Shown piece after piece: positions 6,395-7,279 of a stretch of DNA of 7,279 bases. The notes beneath the pieces are model-generated. The model was not told the origin of the DNA, ran no database searches, and was given only the letters and a program-made list of their open reading frames with translations. The DNA is from Candidatus Cloacimonas sp. 4484_275 (GTDB lineage Bacteria > Cloacimonadota > Cloacimonadia > Cloacimonadales > TCS61), in NCBI GenBank assembly GCA_002085205.1, contig NATF01000055.1:1-7279 (forward strand), in the 5' to 3' direction. Position 1 is the stretch's first letter. Every line of letters starts with the position of its first letter. The translations under genes were made by a program, and so were the position numbers.

Positions 6395-6400
6395 CTCCTT
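6395..6400 (-). promoter_or_regulatory. Ribosome binding site deciding the kbl start
   Basis: Read on the - strand the six bases are aaggag, spaced 6 nt from the ATG at 6388. This excludes the in-frame upstream ATG at 6430. The 71-nt spacer back to the carrier gene is AT-rich and shows no clear hairpin, so the two genes may be co-transcribed. Confidence 0.85.
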
Positions 6401-6459
6401 TTTATTATCTAAACGATCATTCCAAACCAATAAAAATTCGGAATAATCAATTTATAAAA

Positions 6460-6705
6460 TTAACCGGTAAATTCTTTTACCAAAGCGGCAATTTTGTTGA
6501 CCGTATCAAAAGCTTCCGGCGTCGCCTTTTCATCGGGAATTGAAATTTTGTACTTATTTTCCAAAAATCTTTTTAAAGAAACCATCGAAAAAGAATCTAC
6601 GATTCCGCCTGAAATCAACGGAGTATCGTAAGTAATTTCTTCGTCTTCGTCTTCCAAATATTCATCGATAACATAGTCCAATACAATGTCTCTAATGTCT
6701 TCCAT
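6460..6705 (-). CDS. Acyl/peptidyl carrier protein-like small protein
   Basis: The 81-residue, strongly acidic protein has the four-helix carrier layout and a phosphopantetheine attachment site at S38 in SGGIVDSFSMVSLKRFLENK. It follows with YKISIPDEKATPEAFDTVNKIAALV, the helix II/III region. The G-I-V-D-S form, with Phe after the Ser, resembles stand-alone carriers that pair with AMP-forming ligases more than the fatty-acid AcpP (DSLD). It therefore probably carries an acyl or aminoacyl group as a thioester for a neighbouring enzyme, after modification by a holo-ACP synthase not seen here. The ATG at 6705 has aaggag 6 nt upstream. It lies 31 nt after the ligase gene and 71 nt before kbl, on the same strand, so an operon of ligase, carrier and kbl is likely. 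The exact substrate cannot be read from sequence. Confidence 0.9.
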   Translation of the reverse strand: MEDIRDIVLDYVIDEYLEDEDEEITYDTPLISGGIVDSFSMVSLKRFLENKYKISIPDEKATPEAFDTVNKIAALVKEFTG

Positions 6706-6711
6706 TTTTTT

Positions 6712-6717
6712 CTCCTT
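6712..6717 (-). promoter_or_regulatory. Ribosome binding site of the carrier protein gene
   Basis: Read on the - strand this is aaggag, 6 nt before the ATG at 6705, the same core and spacing as the kbl site. Confidence 0.8.
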
Positions 6718-6736
6718 TTTCCATTTTTATTATAAA

Positions 6737-7279
6737 TTATTCATCATCTTCCAAAGTGGAAGTATCACCGATTTCTTCTCCCCATTCTTTAGCGTGTAAA
6801 AGTCTTCTCATTATTTTACCGCTTCTGGTTTTGGGAAGTGATTTCACATATTCAATCTCTTGCGGCATTGCCAACGGAGACAATTTTTTCCTGATAAAAT
6901 TCATAATTTTTAATTCCAATTCCGGTGTCGGTTCATAACCCGGTTTCAAAGTCACGAACGCTTTGACCACTTCCATATTCACTTCATCGGGCTTGGAAAC
7001 AACAGCAGATTCGGCAACCGCTTCGTGTTCCAAAAGAGCGGATTCAACTTCAAAAGGACTTACGAGGTGTCCGCCGGTATTGATCACATCATCATCTCGA
7101 CCGACAAACCAGAAATAACCGTCTTGGTCAATATAAGCTCTGTCGCCGGGAATATACCAGCCGTTTTTGAATTTTGATTTGTAAGTTTCTTCATTTTTCC
7201 AATAAGTTCTCATCATTGAGGGCCAGCCCGGTTTGAACGCGATCAGACCGATTTTCCCCGATTCGGTTATCTCTTCAAA
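6737..7279 (-). CDS. AcsA-like acetyl-CoA synthetase / AMP-forming acyl ligase, C-terminal part (5' partial)
   Basis: Only the last 180 residues are in the window; the gene continues past base 7279, so no start is visible. AMP-forming ligases activate a carboxylate with ATP, then pass it to CoA or another thiol. Visible motifs: FKPGWPSMMRTYW, GWYIPGDRAYIDQDGYFWF with the ribose-binding Asp, GRDDDVINTGGHLVSPFEVE (hinge and C-domain entry), and LPKTRSGKIMRRLL with the catalytic A10 lysine, the site acetylated in Acs enzymes. The tail WGEEIGDTSTLEDDE closely resembles the ending of Bacillus-type AcsA (GDLSTMED), which supports acetate or a short acid as substrate. The adenylation core and the substrate pocket lie outside the window, so specificity is inferred. 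Gene order with the carrier protein suggests the acyl group might be passed to the carrier rather than, or as well as, to CoA. Confidence 0.9.
   Translation of the reverse strand, partial: FEEITESGKIGLIAFKPGWPSMMRTYWKNEETYKSKFKNGWYIPGDRAYIDQDGYFWFVGRDDDVINTGGHLVSPFEVESALLEHEAVAESAVVSKPDEVNMEVVKAFVTLKPGYEPTPELELKIMNFIRKKLSPLAMPQEIEYVKSLPKTRSGKIMRRLLHAKEWGEEIGDTSTLEDDE

Noticed and set aside
6389..6430. 14-codon N-terminal extension of kbl from the ATG at 6430
   Set aside because: The aaggag site 6 nt before the ATG at 6388 and the usual family N-terminus favour the shorter form.
6389..6459. Possible promoter (TTGGTT with GATAAT) and a weak ATTCC/GGAAT stem between carrier gene and kbl
   Set aside because: The -35/-10 spacing is only 15 nt and the stem is 5 bp; neither is good enough to call.

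Overview
The window suggests a low-G+C bacterium of the FCB group, most likely Cloacimonadota (WWE1) or a close relative. This is inferred from three things: the beta-helix surface protein ending in a Por-type/FlgD-like sorting domain (LFQNYPNPFN), the SbsA-type Ig-like (Big_5) lipoprotein, and AT-rich spacers carrying short palindromic or interspersed repeats. No rRNA or other taxonomic marker is present, so the phylum call is tentative.

Layout. On the + strand, 1-852 is the 3' end of a secreted beta-helix protein. Everything else is on the - strand and is read right to left. The first - strand block (7279 to 5141) holds the C-terminus of an AcsA-like acetyl-CoA synthetase, a small carrier protein, and a glycine C-acetyltransferase (kbl). 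It closes with a perfect 32-bp palindrome that looks like an intrinsic terminator (5105-5136). The second block (5081 to 867) holds a YaaH/SatP-type acetate transporter, rsmI, ybaB, recR, a broken riboflavin synthase gene (ribE) and a frameshifted Big_5 lipoprotein gene. The lipoprotein gene meets the + strand gene tail to tail with only 14 nt between them.

How the genes fit together. The right-hand genes share an acetate/acetyl-CoA theme: uptake (YaaH), activation to acetyl-AMP/acetyl-CoA (AcsA-like), and condensation of acetyl-CoA with glycine (or the reverse, in threonine breakdown) by KBL. The carrier protein between ligase and KBL has no role in textbook threonine catabolism, and no threonine dehydrogenase is visible. 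This ligase/carrier/alpha-oxoamine synthase set is the best candidate for an uncharacterised pathway here. The ybaB-recR pair is the usual recombination/nucleoid cluster, led here by rsmI instead of dnaX.

Most notable structure. Repeat-like elements lie inside coding sequence: two interspersed-repeat-like blocks in frame in the sorting domain, and a 15-bp-stem perfect hairpin in the lipoprotein signal-peptide region. Two adjacent genes are broken: ribE lacks roughly 40 codons at the junction of its two domains and is out of frame, and the lipoprotein carries a one-base frameshift at a T5 run. These could be real decay or assembly error; the sequence alone cannot tell.
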